The notes under the pieces: generated by a model
What the model saw: only the letters and a program-made list of their open reading frames with translations
Databases searched by the model: none
What the model was told of the DNA's origin: nothing
Source: Lewinellaceae bacterium
Lineage (GTDB): Bacteria; Bacteroidota; Bacteroidia; Chitinophagales; Saprospiraceae
Assembly: GCA_020636105.1 (NCBI GenBank)
Contig: JACJYL010000002.1
Span: 744,001-808,000 of the forward strand
Length of the DNA stretch: 64,000 bases
Reading direction: 5' to 3'
Made by a program: the position numbers and the translations under genes
Part shown: positions 55,151 through 63,716 of the stretch, piece after piece
Numbering within the stretch: position 1 is the stretch's first letter
Layout of the letters: each line of letters begins with the position of its first letter

Positions 55151-55903
55151 ATGCAGATAAACTTTCTAAACATTGGCAAGGCTTTCGATAAAAAAGTAGT
55201 CCTCAAAAATATCAACCTGGAGCTGAATCCCGGGAACACCTATTGTATCCTTGGAAAAAACGGAGCAGGAAAGACTACTTTAATGAACCTGTTATTACAG
55301 CTCAGTTCGCCTAGTGAGGGACACCTGCTTTATGATGGAGCCATTCAAAATGAACTGACCAAAAACCTGAAAAGACGAATCGGGGCGATGAGTGAAGACA
55401 ATCCGTTGATCGAGGAATTGACGGCCATGCAGTATTTTAAGCTTCATGGAAAATTATATGGCATTGCCCGTTCAGACCTGAAACTTAGAGTAAAGGACCT
55501 GAGTACTTATTTTTTTGACGACCCTGAGGATCTGAACAAACGGTTGTCGGCCTTTTCCACTGGAATGAAAAAGAAGGTCGGGCTGATGGCCTCGGTTTTA
55601 CATACGCCTGATCTGCTGGTACTGGACGAGCCTTTTTCGGGCCTGGACCCTGTCGCCGCTAAAATGACCATTGATTTTATCAGGACTTACCAAAATGGAC
55701 ATCGCACCATTTTCCTGTCTTCTCATGACCTGGCTTATGTGGCTAAAGTAGTTTCACACCTTGCCGTGCTCGATAATAGTGAGATTGTTTTTGCAGGGAG
55801 CCTGGAAACCTTCACCAACGAAGGTAAAAACGAGATCGACAGTGCCTTGCTAGAAGTTTTGAAACCGGACACGAGAAACCTGGATGGGATTGGTTGGTTT
55901 TGA
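55151..55903 (+). CDS. ABC transporter ATP-binding protein
   Basis: 250 residues. Walker A ILGKNGAGKTTLMN, Walker B LLVLDEPFSGLDP, H-loop FLSSHDL. The signature is the variant FSTGMKKKVG, common in ABC-2-type exporters. Pairs with the membrane protein that begins 46 bases downstream. Substrate unknown. Confidence 0.92.
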   Translation: MQINFLNIGKAFDKKVVLKNINLELNPGNTYCILGKNGAGKTTLMNLLLQLSSPSEGHLLYDGAIQNELTKNLKRRIGAMSEDNPLIEELTAMQYFKLHGKLYGIARSDLKLRVKDLSTYFFDDPEDLNKRLSAFSTGMKKKVGLMASVLHTPDLLVLDEPFSGLDPVAAKMTIDFIRTYQNGHRTIFLSSHDLAYVAKVVSHLAVLDNSEIVFAGSLETFTNEGKNEIDSALLEVLKPDTRNLDGIGWF

Positions 55904-55949
55904 TACTGAGATAGTAAGAAAATTTGACATGACCATTAATACCTGAACG

Positions 55950-57290
55950 ATGCTTCTTTTACATAATTTCTGGCTTAGATTAAGCTCCCTGTTCAACCCT
56001 AAAAAGCAATTGGGAAGATTCCTTGGTTTAGTCTTTGGGGTGATCTTCTCTGTATTATACGGGCTCTTGTTCGGCTATTTATTCTCAAGTGACGAATGGG
56101 AAGAAGTTGATCTTTCTTCCAAAGAAAATTTTTTGATCGGGTTTGCCGGCTTCCTCTTCTTCACGACCATTTTGAAAGGTTTTTACCCGTCTTACCAGCA
56201 ACTGGGCACCTGGGTCAGGCCTTTTTTCCCATTGTCCAAAATACAAAGGTATAATCTCAAACTAAGTGCTGACTTCGCTTCGGTATTCTTCATTCCCACC
56301 ATAACCTTTATTCTTTCATTTTGCTTCATGGCGAATGATGCCCTAGGCTGGCCGTATATTCTGAAATTTATCATAATTTTGATCATCGCCAATATCATCA
56401 GGAGGATGATCCAGGCATTGATCGAATTCAGGATGAACCGAAACGGTATGTTTTGGGCAGGGTTGATTTCAGCCATTACAGGAATGATTTCCCTGCAGGT
56501 TTTTCATCCCATTTACGGGCCATCTCCTGTATGGTCGGATATTATTACGATGTTATTAATTTACGGATGTGGCATTATCATGGAAGAGTTCCTTCCATTT
56601 GAAAGAAAACAAGCGGTTCAGCCGCAGAAAAAAAATAGCGGGATCATCACCAGTTTACTTTTTCAGAATAAAAAAATTCGTTCCTCTCTTATCGTTGGCG
56701 CCATGTTTAAGATGGGCATCCTGGGGGTGGATACCTATTTGTTTAATAAATCAGGGGATCACCTTTTTAATTCAGATTTTTTACTCTGGCTGTTTGCCTC
56801 CCCTGTTTTGATTTTCAATTACGTTTTCAACAACACCTGGGGATACAACAGGGCTCTTTGGCTAACACTGGACAAGTCGCCTGAGCCGGGCCGGGAATTA
56901 CAATTTTTTTATTTGCGATTGATAGGGCTGCCCCTTTTTTTAGACTTTGTACTATCTGCGGTCTATTTTGCCTTTCGATCGGAATGGCTCGTCATTGGGC
57001 TGGTCTCCTGGGTAACCCTGGCCATCATTTGTCTCGTTTTCGGATTTTATTGGTCCATGGTAAAACCCAAACTCATCCTCAAAACGATTTCTACAAAGGG
57101 AAACACCTATATCTGGAGTAATCTACTGAGCATGCTCTTTGTAATGTTGTTATATGGAATGTTATTTACCAAATGGTTGTATTGGCTGGTACCAGTTTAC
57201 CTGGTGGTATCGGGACTCGTTTTTTATTATGCCAAAAAAGAGTACCCGGAACTTAGAAAGGAAATTTTCCAGGAATTGTTTAAGGAATAG
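55950..57290 (+). CDS. ABC transporter membrane subunit (DUF5687-like)
   Basis: 446 residues with about ten to twelve transmembrane segments, no ATPase motifs. It follows an ABC ATPase gene, and such DUF5687-type membrane proteins in Bacteroidota are usually the permease of that ATPase. The membrane topology and the context are seen; the family name is from memory. Substrate unknown. Confidence 0.75.
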   Translation: MLLLHNFWLRLSSLFNPKKQLGRFLGLVFGVIFSVLYGLLFGYLFSSDEWEEVDLSSKENFLIGFAGFLFFTTILKGFYPSYQQLGTWVRPFFPLSKIQRYNLKLSADFASVFFIPTITFILSFCFMANDALGWPYILKFIIILIIANIIRRMIQALIEFRMNRNGMFWAGLISAITGMISLQVFHPIYGPSPVWSDIITMLLIYGCGIIMEEFLPFERKQAVQPQKKNSGIITSLLFQNKKIRSSLIVGAMFKMGILGVDTYLFNKSGDHLFNSDFLLWLFASPVLIFNYVFNNTWGYNRALWLTLDKSPEPGRELQFFYLRLIGLPLFLDFVLSAVYFAFRSEWLVIGLVSWVTLAIICLVFGFYWSMVKPKLILKTISTKGNTYIWSNLLSMLFVMLLYGMLFTKWLYWLVPVYLVVSGLVFYYAKKEYPELRKEIFQELFKE

Positions 57291-57346
57291 AAGACCAGGA
57301 ATACATGGAAATAACTCCATGATACATATGCCCTTGTTTCCTTTTA

Positions 57347-58771
57347 TTAATCCATTGAAAAGGCGTAATAATACTCCCCGGGATAATTTTCATACACGCC
57401 TTCAAGCATGACTTTCCCGGAGGCTGATTCGAGTATCTTCAGGAGTTTATCCGTGTTTTGAACTTTTTTGCTATTCACCTTGGTAATGATAAAATCCGGG
57501 TCCATGTTGGTTCTCATGATCTTGCTGCCCCGGTAAATACTGACTACCTTGACCCCTTCCACTTTAAGGCTCTGTTTTTCGTCCTTGGTCAGATTGCGCA
57601 CCTCAAAGCCGATATCCTTCAATAATTTACTTTCCGAAGCGGAAACGAGCCCGGTATCATTGGTTTTGCTTTTGAGCATCACCTTTGCCATTTTTATTTT
57701 TCCTTCGCGGATGAATTCAACAGAGATACTGTTTCCGGGTCGGTAGCGGCCGACCTGTTCCTGCATTTCGGGCATGGTTTTGGTTTTTACTCCATTGATC
57801 CCAATAATAACATCGCCGGATTTCAGCCCAGCGTCATCGGCACCGCTGTTGTTGCTAACACGCTCCACCAAAACACCTTCCACCGCGGGTAACCCGAGCT
57901 CATCTGCCATTTGATTATCCACGGGAGCGATAAAAACGCCCAAAATTCCCCGTTGTACCACCCCATAATCCCGGATGTCGCGAATTACTTTTCTGACCAG
58001 GTTGGCAGGCACTGCAAAAGAGTACCCTTCATACCTGCCAGAATGGGTGATGATGGCCGTATTGATCCCGATCAATTCCCCGTTGGTATTGACGAGGGCT
58101 CCCCCGCTGTTGCCGGGATTCACCGCCGCATCCGTCTGGATAAAAGATTCTATCCTGTCTTGTCCTTCTAAAATATCGATACTTCTTCCCTTGGCACTTA
58201 CGATCCCGGCGGTAACCGTGGACTCCAGGTTAAACGGATTACCAATGGCAATCACCCACTCCCCCACCTGCAAAGAATCTGAATTTCCAAAAGGCAGAAA
58301 GGGGAGTTTTTTCCCATCAATATGCAAAAGAGCGAGATCGGTAGAGGCATCAACACCAATGACTTCAGCCTCGAACTTACGGTTATCATTGAGAGTTACC
58401 TCAATTTCTGAACTCCCTTCCACCACGTGGCTGTTGGTGACGATATAACCGTCCTTGGAAATGATGACCCCGGAACCTGTAGAAGTACTGACCACACCTT
58501 TGTGCCAAAAATCTCCCGCTTCGCTCATCGTCTGAATGTTGACCACCGCGGGCGTTACCGCCCGGGCCGCAGAGGTGAAATCAGTCGGGGCCGAAGACAA
58601 AAAAGTCCTGGGCTGAATTTCATTCAGTGGATCCTCTGCCAGGCTGGCGTATTTTGCCGAAGCACCCTCATGGATGATCACCTCGCGAGGTTCTTCAAAT
58701 TGGCGATACAAAAAAACAGCCAGTAACGAGCTCAAGAGCGAACTTAGAATTATTGGAAGTAATTTTTTCAT
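57347..58771 (-). CDS. HtrA/DegP-like periplasmic serine protease
   Basis: 474 residues. An N-terminal signal or anchor (about 5-22), a trypsin-like protease domain with the triad in VTNSHVVEG (His), STDLALLHID (Asp) and NPGNSGGALV (Ser), and two PDZ domains (about 265-360 and 380-474). It degrades or refolds misfolded envelope proteins. Monocistronic; converges on the ABC permease gene. Confidence 0.93.
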   Translation of the reverse strand: MKKLLPIILSSLLSSLLAVFLYRQFEEPREVIIHEGASAKYASLAEDPLNEIQPRTFLSSAPTDFTSAARAVTPAVVNIQTMSEAGDFWHKGVVSTSTGSGVIISKDGYIVTNSHVVEGSSEIEVTLNDNRKFEAEVIGVDASTDLALLHIDGKKLPFLPFGNSDSLQVGEWVIAIGNPFNLESTVTAGIVSAKGRSIDILEGQDRIESFIQTDAAVNPGNSGGALVNTNGELIGINTAIITHSGRYEGYSFAVPANLVRKVIRDIRDYGVVQRGILGVFIAPVDNQMADELGLPAVEGVLVERVSNNSGADDAGLKSGDVIIGINGVKTKTMPEMQEQVGRYRPGNSISVEFIREGKIKMAKVMLKSKTNDTGLVSASESKLLKDIGFEVRNLTKDEKQSLKVEGVKVVSIYRGSKIMRTNMDPDFIITKVNSKKVQNTDKLLKILESASGKVMLEGVYENYPGEYYYAFSMD

Positions 58772-58853
58772 AAATATTGAGTTGCCGGTTACTCATTGCC
58801 CTGGATAGGGTATTCTTATCATGAACGCCTTTCCTGTGGCCATTAAAGTATTT

Positions 58854-60410
58854 TTATTTTGCGACCATCCTGACGACGGGGCAAATAATTTCCTCAAGGG
58901 AAATCCCTCCGTGCTGGAAAGTGTTCTTGTAATAATTATGATAATGGTTATAATTATTGGGATAGAGGAAAAAATTATCCTCTTTGGCAAAAATGAATCT
59001 GGAACTGACGTTGGGACGCGGGAGTCCTGCTTTTTGAGGATCCGTAACTTCCAGCACATCCTTTTTATCGTAATTCAAATTCCGCCCCACTTTATACCTG
59101 AGGTTGGTGGTGGTCTCGCGATCCCCAACCACCTTGGAAGCATTGTTCACCCGGATCGTTCCGTGATCGGTGGTGATAATAAGACGAACCCCGCGCTCAG
59201 CGGCTTTTTGAAGGGCGGTCCACAAGGGTGAATTCAAAAACCAGGACCGCGTGAGAGACCGATAGGCTTTTTCATCCCCCGCCAGTTCTTTGAGCACTTC
59301 CATTTCCGTCCTCGCATGCGATAACATATCAATGAAGTTGTAAACGATAACCGTCAGGTCATTATGAAGGTAATTGAGAATATTGTCACTCAATTGCCTT
59401 GCCTTGTGTACACTGGTAACCTTCAGGTAATCAAACTTGATCTCCTTCCTGACAATTCTGCCTATCTGCTTTGCAAGCAACTGATCCTCAAAGTTGTTTT
59501 TCCCTCCTTCCTCATTATCATTGAACCATAAATCCGGATAATGTTTCTCAATGTCTGCCGGCATCAATCCGGCAAATATGGCATTCCGGCTATATTGGGT
59601 GGTGGTGGGCAGAATACTGTAATAAAAATCTTCTTCCTCCTGCCGATACAATTCCGAAATGATCGGCTTGAGAATACGCCACTGATCAAAACGAAGATTG
59701 TCGAGCAGTAACATAATCGTAGGCCGTTCTTCATCGACATGCGGAAAAATCTTTTCTCTCATCAGGGTATCCGATCTTATAGGGCCGGTGTGATCCCGCA
59801 ACCAATCGAGGTAATTATTGGAAATAAACCTTGAAAAGGCATTATTGGCTTCTGCTTTTTGCATCCCCAGAATTTCAGCCATACCCACAGAATTCGATTG
59901 ATCGATCTTAAGCTCCCAGTTTACAATCTTTTTATAAACGTCCACCCATTCTTCCGCATTGGGGTTATTATGGATATCCATAGAGATCTGGCGAAATTCC
60001 TGCTGGTAATCCGAAGAAGTCTTTTCCCTGACGAGACTCTTTGAGTCGATGATTTTTTTTAGGGTAAGTAATATCTGGTTCGGATTGACGGGTTTGATCA
60101 GGTAGTCGGTGATCTGACCACCAATGGCTTCTTCCATGATATGTTCCGCTTCGTTTTTGGTGATCATAACAATGGGTAAGCTGGGACGTTTTTCCTTTAA
60201 TTTTGCCAGGGTTTCCAATCCGGAAATACCGGGCATACTTTCATCCAGGAACACTACATCAATATCCGGATGTTCATCGCACTCCTCCAGGGCATCATGC
60301 CCGTTGGTTACGGTGATGACATCATATCCTTTTTTATCCAGAAACATCAATTGAGGCTTAAGTAAATCGATCTCATCATCTGCCCACAAAATTTTAATTC
60401 TATCCTCCAT
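58854..60410 (-). CDS. porX: PorX-type response regulator with PglZ domain
   Basis: 518 residues, the expected length. Residues 1-125 form a receiver domain (acidic pocket DD at 11-12, phospho-acceptor Asp56 in FLDESMPG, conserved Lys in YLIKPVNP). A helical middle follows, then a PglZ/alkaline-phosphatase-like domain from about 215, with the metal-binding Asp in TIMLLLDNLRFDQ, the nucleophilic Thr in PTTTQYSRNAIFAG (near residue 268) and TTDHG with the metal His. In Porphyromonas and Flavobacterium PorX with the PorY kinase and SigP controls type IX secretion genes and acts on cyclic oligonucleotides. No porY neighbour here. Confidence 0.92.
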   Translation of the reverse strand: MEDRIKILWADDEIDLLKPQLMFLDKKGYDVITVTNGHDALEECDEHPDIDVVFLDESMPGISGLETLAKLKEKRPSLPIVMITKNEAEHIMEEAIGGQITDYLIKPVNPNQILLTLKKIIDSKSLVREKTSSDYQQEFRQISMDIHNNPNAEEWVDVYKKIVNWELKIDQSNSVGMAEILGMQKAEANNAFSRFISNNYLDWLRDHTGPIRSDTLMREKIFPHVDEERPTIMLLLDNLRFDQWRILKPIISELYRQEEEDFYYSILPTTTQYSRNAIFAGLMPADIEKHYPDLWFNDNEEGGKNNFEDQLLAKQIGRIVRKEIKFDYLKVTSVHKARQLSDNILNYLHNDLTVIVYNFIDMLSHARTEMEVLKELAGDEKAYRSLTRSWFLNSPLWTALQKAAERGVRLIITTDHGTIRVNNASKVVGDRETTTNLRYKVGRNLNYDKKDVLEVTDPQKAGLPRPNVSSRFIFAKEDNFFLYPNNYNHYHNYYKNTFQHGGISLEEIICPVVRMVAK

Positions 60411-60849
60411 GTAAATTATTAGGTTTTAATATTTCAAAACAAAGTTCTCGGGTTAAAGGTTGGCATTGGATAAACTATCCAGGATTCGGGGAAGAAAATT
60501 AAACCTGGACTGAAAAGAAAACGATCTGCCGATTCAGGTCACCGGTATCCTTCGCCGTTTTTTCAGGCCCAAAAGAACATTACAAAATCTCAATAGGAAT
60601 TTTTAACCCCGAAAGATAATCCATAAACATTCTCTTAAATAATTTTTCGGGGTCAAATATTGTTTTCATGGCTGTCTAAAAACGGAAAACAGGTAAATAA
60701 ATTCCGACAGGGGGAATTCCAGGAAGCTGTGGTGTGGCAAAATAAAAATGGCCCGCAACATACTTGAGCTGCAGGCCATTTATTTTTCCGGCACAAACCG
60801 GGTAAAATGATTCCGTTAACGAGAAGGAATATCCTAATAAAAGACCATG
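60411..60849. other. Intergenic region between porX and the Spy-like gene
   Basis: Contains the terminator at 60745-60783 and a nine-base perfect inverted repeat ACCCCGAAA/TTTCGGGGT (60606-60614 and 60645-60653) about 200 bases before porX. No -7 box was recognised and no gene. Confidence 0.6.
60745..60785 (-). terminator. Intrinsic terminator downstream of the Spy-like gene
   Basis: Stem AAATGGCC-GCA with a one-base bulge (60746-60757 with 60770-60782); on the minus strand followed by TTTTTATTTT. Confidence 0.75.
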
Positions 60850-61563
60850 TTATTTCTTCTCATTCATTTTTTCAAACTGCTCGGCGGTCAACACTGCCTT
60901 CAATGAAGTCGTGTATGTTTCTTTCAAAGCATTTTTTGAAGCCTTCAATGCCGATCTGTCTTCTGTATTTTTCATTAATTGGTCCAACTGAGTGTAGTAA
61001 TCAAGATTGATTTTTTGCACCTGAGGCACCTGCTCACGGGTTAATCCAAGTTCATCAACCAAACTATCTGTTTTTTTCTGGGCCTTTTGCTCGGTAGTGA
61101 AAGGTTCGCCATGTAATTCCCTTCTTTCCGGTGCAGTTCCTTTTTCCTTAGCTCTTTTTTCTGTGTCACGCTGTTCTTTTGCAGCACTCATGCTTTCCCT
61201 TTTTTTATCCTTAGCTTCCTGGTACTTTGCCAACTGCTCTTTAGTCATAACATCCTTCAATGCCTGCTCCTGATCCATCCTGATTTTGGATATTTTTTGA
61301 TTGCGGTCCTTAGTGTCAGTTATTTTTTTGGCCTCCGCTTCTTTGTTACCGTATTTTATGTAAATACTTTTCACTTTCGCCACCTGCTTCTCGTTCAATT
61401 CAATTTTTTTGGCAAGATTATCCGTCTGTCTTTGAGCTTTTTGCTCAACATTAACCTCAGGAGCCATCAATTGCTCTTTGGTTTCAGTCTTTTGTGCCAT
61501 CAAGGCCGGAGTACACAATGTGAGGATCAATACAAGTCCCAAAAGGGATTTAAATACTTTCAT
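60850..61563 (-). CDS. Spy/CpxP-like periplasmic protein with an internal duplication
   Basis: 237 residues with a signal peptide (1-23, ending LMAQ). Two similar halves follow: residues about 40-120 and about 160-237, each starting AQxxTDxL, then L-x-x-x-QV-x-x-V, and ending LKxVxTxEQxxK. The spacer (about 120-158) is Lys/Glu/Arg-rich. The pattern of helical units with LTxxQ motifs resembles the Spy/CpxP chaperone family, so an ATP-independent periplasmic chaperone or metal/stress role is inferred. Monocistronic with its own terminator and a -7 box at 61625. Confidence 0.65.
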   Translation of the reverse strand: MKVFKSLLGLVLILTLCTPALMAQKTETKEQLMAPEVNVEQKAQRQTDNLAKKIELNEKQVAKVKSIYIKYGNKEAEAKKITDTKDRNQKISKIRMDQEQALKDVMTKEQLAKYQEAKDKKRESMSAAKEQRDTEKRAKEKGTAPERRELHGEPFTTEQKAQKKTDSLVDELGLTREQVPQVQKINLDYYTQLDQLMKNTEDRSALKASKNALKETYTTSLKAVLTAEQFEKMNEKK

Positions 61564-61624
61564 GGTTATAATATTTTTGTTATTAATTTAATGCTCTAAA
61601 CGAAAAATTTGACGTTTGAGTTTG

Positions 61625-61632
61625 CAAAAGTA
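61625..61632 (-). promoter_or_regulatory. Candidate -7 box TACTTTTG of the Spy-like gene
   Basis: Perfect TAnnTTTG on the minus strand, 61 bases upstream of ATG 61563. Confidence 0.4.
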
Positions 61633-61669
61633 ACTTATTTTAAAAATCAATGTTGAAATTAAGAAATGT

Positions 61670-62701
61670 TTAACTTGCCTTTTCAATCATATCCACGAGT
61701 TTTTTGGAAATAAAGTCGGTTCCGCTTTCTGAAGGATGGTCATCCTGTTTAATAAAAAAAGGATCATAAGCTTCTTTCGGCAATAACCGGATTTCTTTTT
61801 CCAGGTCCTGATAAGTACAATGATGCTCTTTAAAAAAAACTTCCAGATCATATTTTTTCAGCCTTTCATTCCCTATTTGTTCCCTTCGCGGGAAGCGCAC
61901 TGTGATAAGGGAACGTCCTGAAGCTTTTTCCGATTCGATCATTTCCTGTAAAATGGCTTTTGACAAAGGAAGCGCTTTTTGAAATACTCCAACTTTATAT
62001 AAACGATTGACTATCTGACTATTAAAGCAAAAAAAACTTTCCAGGTCATTCAATTGGCCATCTTCAGGATCTCTTAGTATCAATTCCCCCTTTTCCAGGG
62101 AATAGGCATTTTTTACTCCGGCGCCCCAATAAAAAGCCTCTACCAGTCGTGAAATATCATCGTCGATGTAAAATAAAAGGACAATATCCGGTTGAATCTG
62201 TTGCACATATTTGGAATAGGCCTGAAACATCTGATCCAGCCCCCATCCGGGAATCGACAAATTAAAGACCTCAAAATCGGCTCCAAGCTGTTGCTGAATT
62301 TTGGCCGAAATGGTTTGGTCATTCTCAAGAAAAATTCCAAAAAGGAACGAATCGCCTAACAGCAGGACGCGCTTTGCCCGGGGAAACGTGTCCATGGGGA
62401 TGGTGAATTCCGGGCTACGGAAACCGTCCGAATTGATGGCATACGCCACATTGAAAAAATCAGGCTGATAAAATTTAAGATAGTCCTTTTGCCGGCACAC
62501 CCAACCTAGTGTAGTATCTTTTTGCACCCAGTTGGTATCGAGCTTTTGCCAGGCCTTTTCATAAAAATCGGCCGCACAGGTGCGTTCATAATAGGCATAA
62601 TCGGGTTCACTAATTCTAAACCCGACTTCGGCAAGGAAAAGCAGCCCCAGTAATATCGCTAAATTATAAATGATTAGTTTTGTAAATTGCATGAGATTCA
62701 T
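61670..62701 (-). CDS. SGNH/GDSL-type hydrolase with N-terminal membrane anchor
   Basis: 343 residues from ATG 62701. One N-terminal membrane segment (about 8-28), then an SGNH fold: block I LLLGDSFLFGIF with the nucleophilic Ser, a GWGLDQMFQAY block, and the C-terminal DDHPSESGTDFISKKL with the catalytic Asp and His. SGNH enzymes of this anchored type act as esterases or acyltransferases on envelope glycans. A longer frame to 62863 overlaps the divergent microprotein gene and is rejected. Divergent neighbour is the DUF5989-like gene. Confidence 0.8.
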   Translation of the reverse strand: MNLMQFTKLIIYNLAILLGLLFLAEVGFRISEPDYAYYERTCAADFYEKAWQKLDTNWVQKDTTLGWVCRQKDYLKFYQPDFFNVAYAINSDGFRSPEFTIPMDTFPRAKRVLLLGDSFLFGIFLENDQTISAKIQQQLGADFEVFNLSIPGWGLDQMFQAYSKYVQQIQPDIVLLFYIDDDISRLVEAFYWGAGVKNAYSLEKGELILRDPEDGQLNDLESFFCFNSQIVNRLYKVGVFQKALPLSKAILQEMIESEKASGRSLITVRFPRREQIGNERLKKYDLEVFFKEHHCTYQDLEKEIRLLPKEAYDPFFIKQDDHPSESGTDFISKKLVDMIEKAS

Positions 62702-62768
62702 TGCACCCTCAAGGGCATATTGACATAGTGAAAACAAAATTACATTAATAATCCAAAAAGCAAAATCA

Positions 62769-62918
62769 ATGGAATTCATAAGAGATTTATGGCTTTTCAT
62801 GAGGGAACGGAAAAAATTCTGGCTGGCTCCCATAATCATCGTATTACTCCTGCTCGGCATCATTATCGTATTCGGAGGAGGAACAGCCCTGAGTCCTTTT
62901 ATTTATTCCCTTTTTTAA
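62769..62918 (+). CDS. DUF5989-like membrane microprotein, 49 residues
   Basis: 49 residues (ATG 62769 to TAA 62918): N-terminal MEFIRDLWLFMRERKKFW, one transmembrane segment (about 20-37) and the end GGGTALSPFIYSLF. This agrees well with the DUF5989 family of about 50-residue proteins, often encoded beside SGNH hydrolases and carbamoyltransferases involved in glycan decoration. Here it is divergent from an SGNH hydrolase and 28 bases upstream of the DUF2911 gene. Too short for usual ORF cut-offs. Confidence 0.8.
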   Translation: MEFIRDLWLFMRERKKFWLAPIIIVLLLLGIIIVFGGGTALSPFIYSLF

Positions 62919-62945
62919 TTAAGCTTGCACACCAACTTTAAACAC

Positions 62946-63500
62946 ATGATGATGAAAACGTTTGTTTTTATTTTTTTTGGCGTATTCCTGTTTGTTATGA
63001 TAGGCATTATCGGTTATAACTTCTCCACGACACGAACCCACAGTCCACTGGAAGAAATTACCTTTAATTATGGAGATTTGGACATTAAGGTCACCTATTG
63101 CCGGCCATACAAAAAAGGAAGACTGATCTTTGGAGAAGAAAGGGATGATGCACTGGTTCCTTACGGCAAATACTGGAGGCTTGGAGCAAATGATGCCACA
63201 GAAATCACGTTTAGCCTGCCCGTTTATTTTGCCGGAACCCCTTTAAATGCTGGCAGCTACAGGATGTATGCCGTACCCGGTTCTGAAAGTTGGGAAATAT
63301 CCCTCAACAGTGAACTGGGAAAGTTTGGCGCCTACCCGCCGGATTACAATTTTGATGTGTTGAAAGTGCACGTGCTTGTGCAAAAATCTGATTCAATGAC
63401 CGAACAATTTACCATTGATTTCTCAAACGATTCTGTAAGGGTGAACATGACATTTGGCTGGGATCATACATGGGTGAATGTTCCGATTAGGCCGCAATAA
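62946..63500 (+). CDS. DUF2911-family secreted/membrane-anchored protein
   Basis: 184 residues. One N-terminal membrane helix (about 4-25) acts as signal or anchor; the rest is a beta-rich domain with the family signature YGKYWRLGANDATEITFS and LNAGSYRMYAVPG. Members of DUF2911 are common in Bacteroidota; function unknown. I start at ATG 62946; a TTG at 62925 is less likely. It may be cotranscribed with the microprotein 28 bases upstream. Confidence 0.85.
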   Translation: MMMKTFVFIFFGVFLFVMIGIIGYNFSTTRTHSPLEEITFNYGDLDIKVTYCRPYKKGRLIFGEERDDALVPYGKYWRLGANDATEITFSLPVYFAGTPLNAGSYRMYAVPGSESWEISLNSELGKFGAYPPDYNFDVLKVHVLVQKSDSMTEQFTIDFSNDSVRVNMTFGWDHTWVNVPIRPQ

Positions 63501-63679
63501 AAATAAAAAATAAAACTCGCTCATCTTACCCTATTGTCCTGCCGCAGGAACAATCACTCCGTCAACGCCGAGATCAAGAATGCTTTTTGAGAAATCTTTG
63601 AAAAAAAAGTGGTCAACCTATATCAGTGAATGACAGTAGAAGTAAAAAGGGTGCTCGTCACGACATCCTGTCGGCTACG

Positions 63680-63706
63680 GAAAAAGTGCAGGACTCCCGT
63701 CCTGCA
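63680..63706 (-). terminator. Intrinsic terminator downstream of the ABC ATPase gene
   Basis: Perfect eight-base stem TGCAGGAC/GTCCTGCA (63687-63694 with 63699-63706), four-base loop, followed on the minus strand by CTTTTTCC. Confidence 0.8.
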
Positions 63707-63716
63707 GATGGAATGA

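Noticed and set aside
62702..62863. 54-residue N-terminal extension of the SGNH hydrolase
   Set aside because: It overlaps the divergent DUF5989-like gene antisense and precedes the natural membrane anchor start.
63501..63716. Possible small gene or element between DUF2911 and the ABC ATPase gene
   Set aside because: Only a terminator hairpin is convincing; no open frame with a sensible start.
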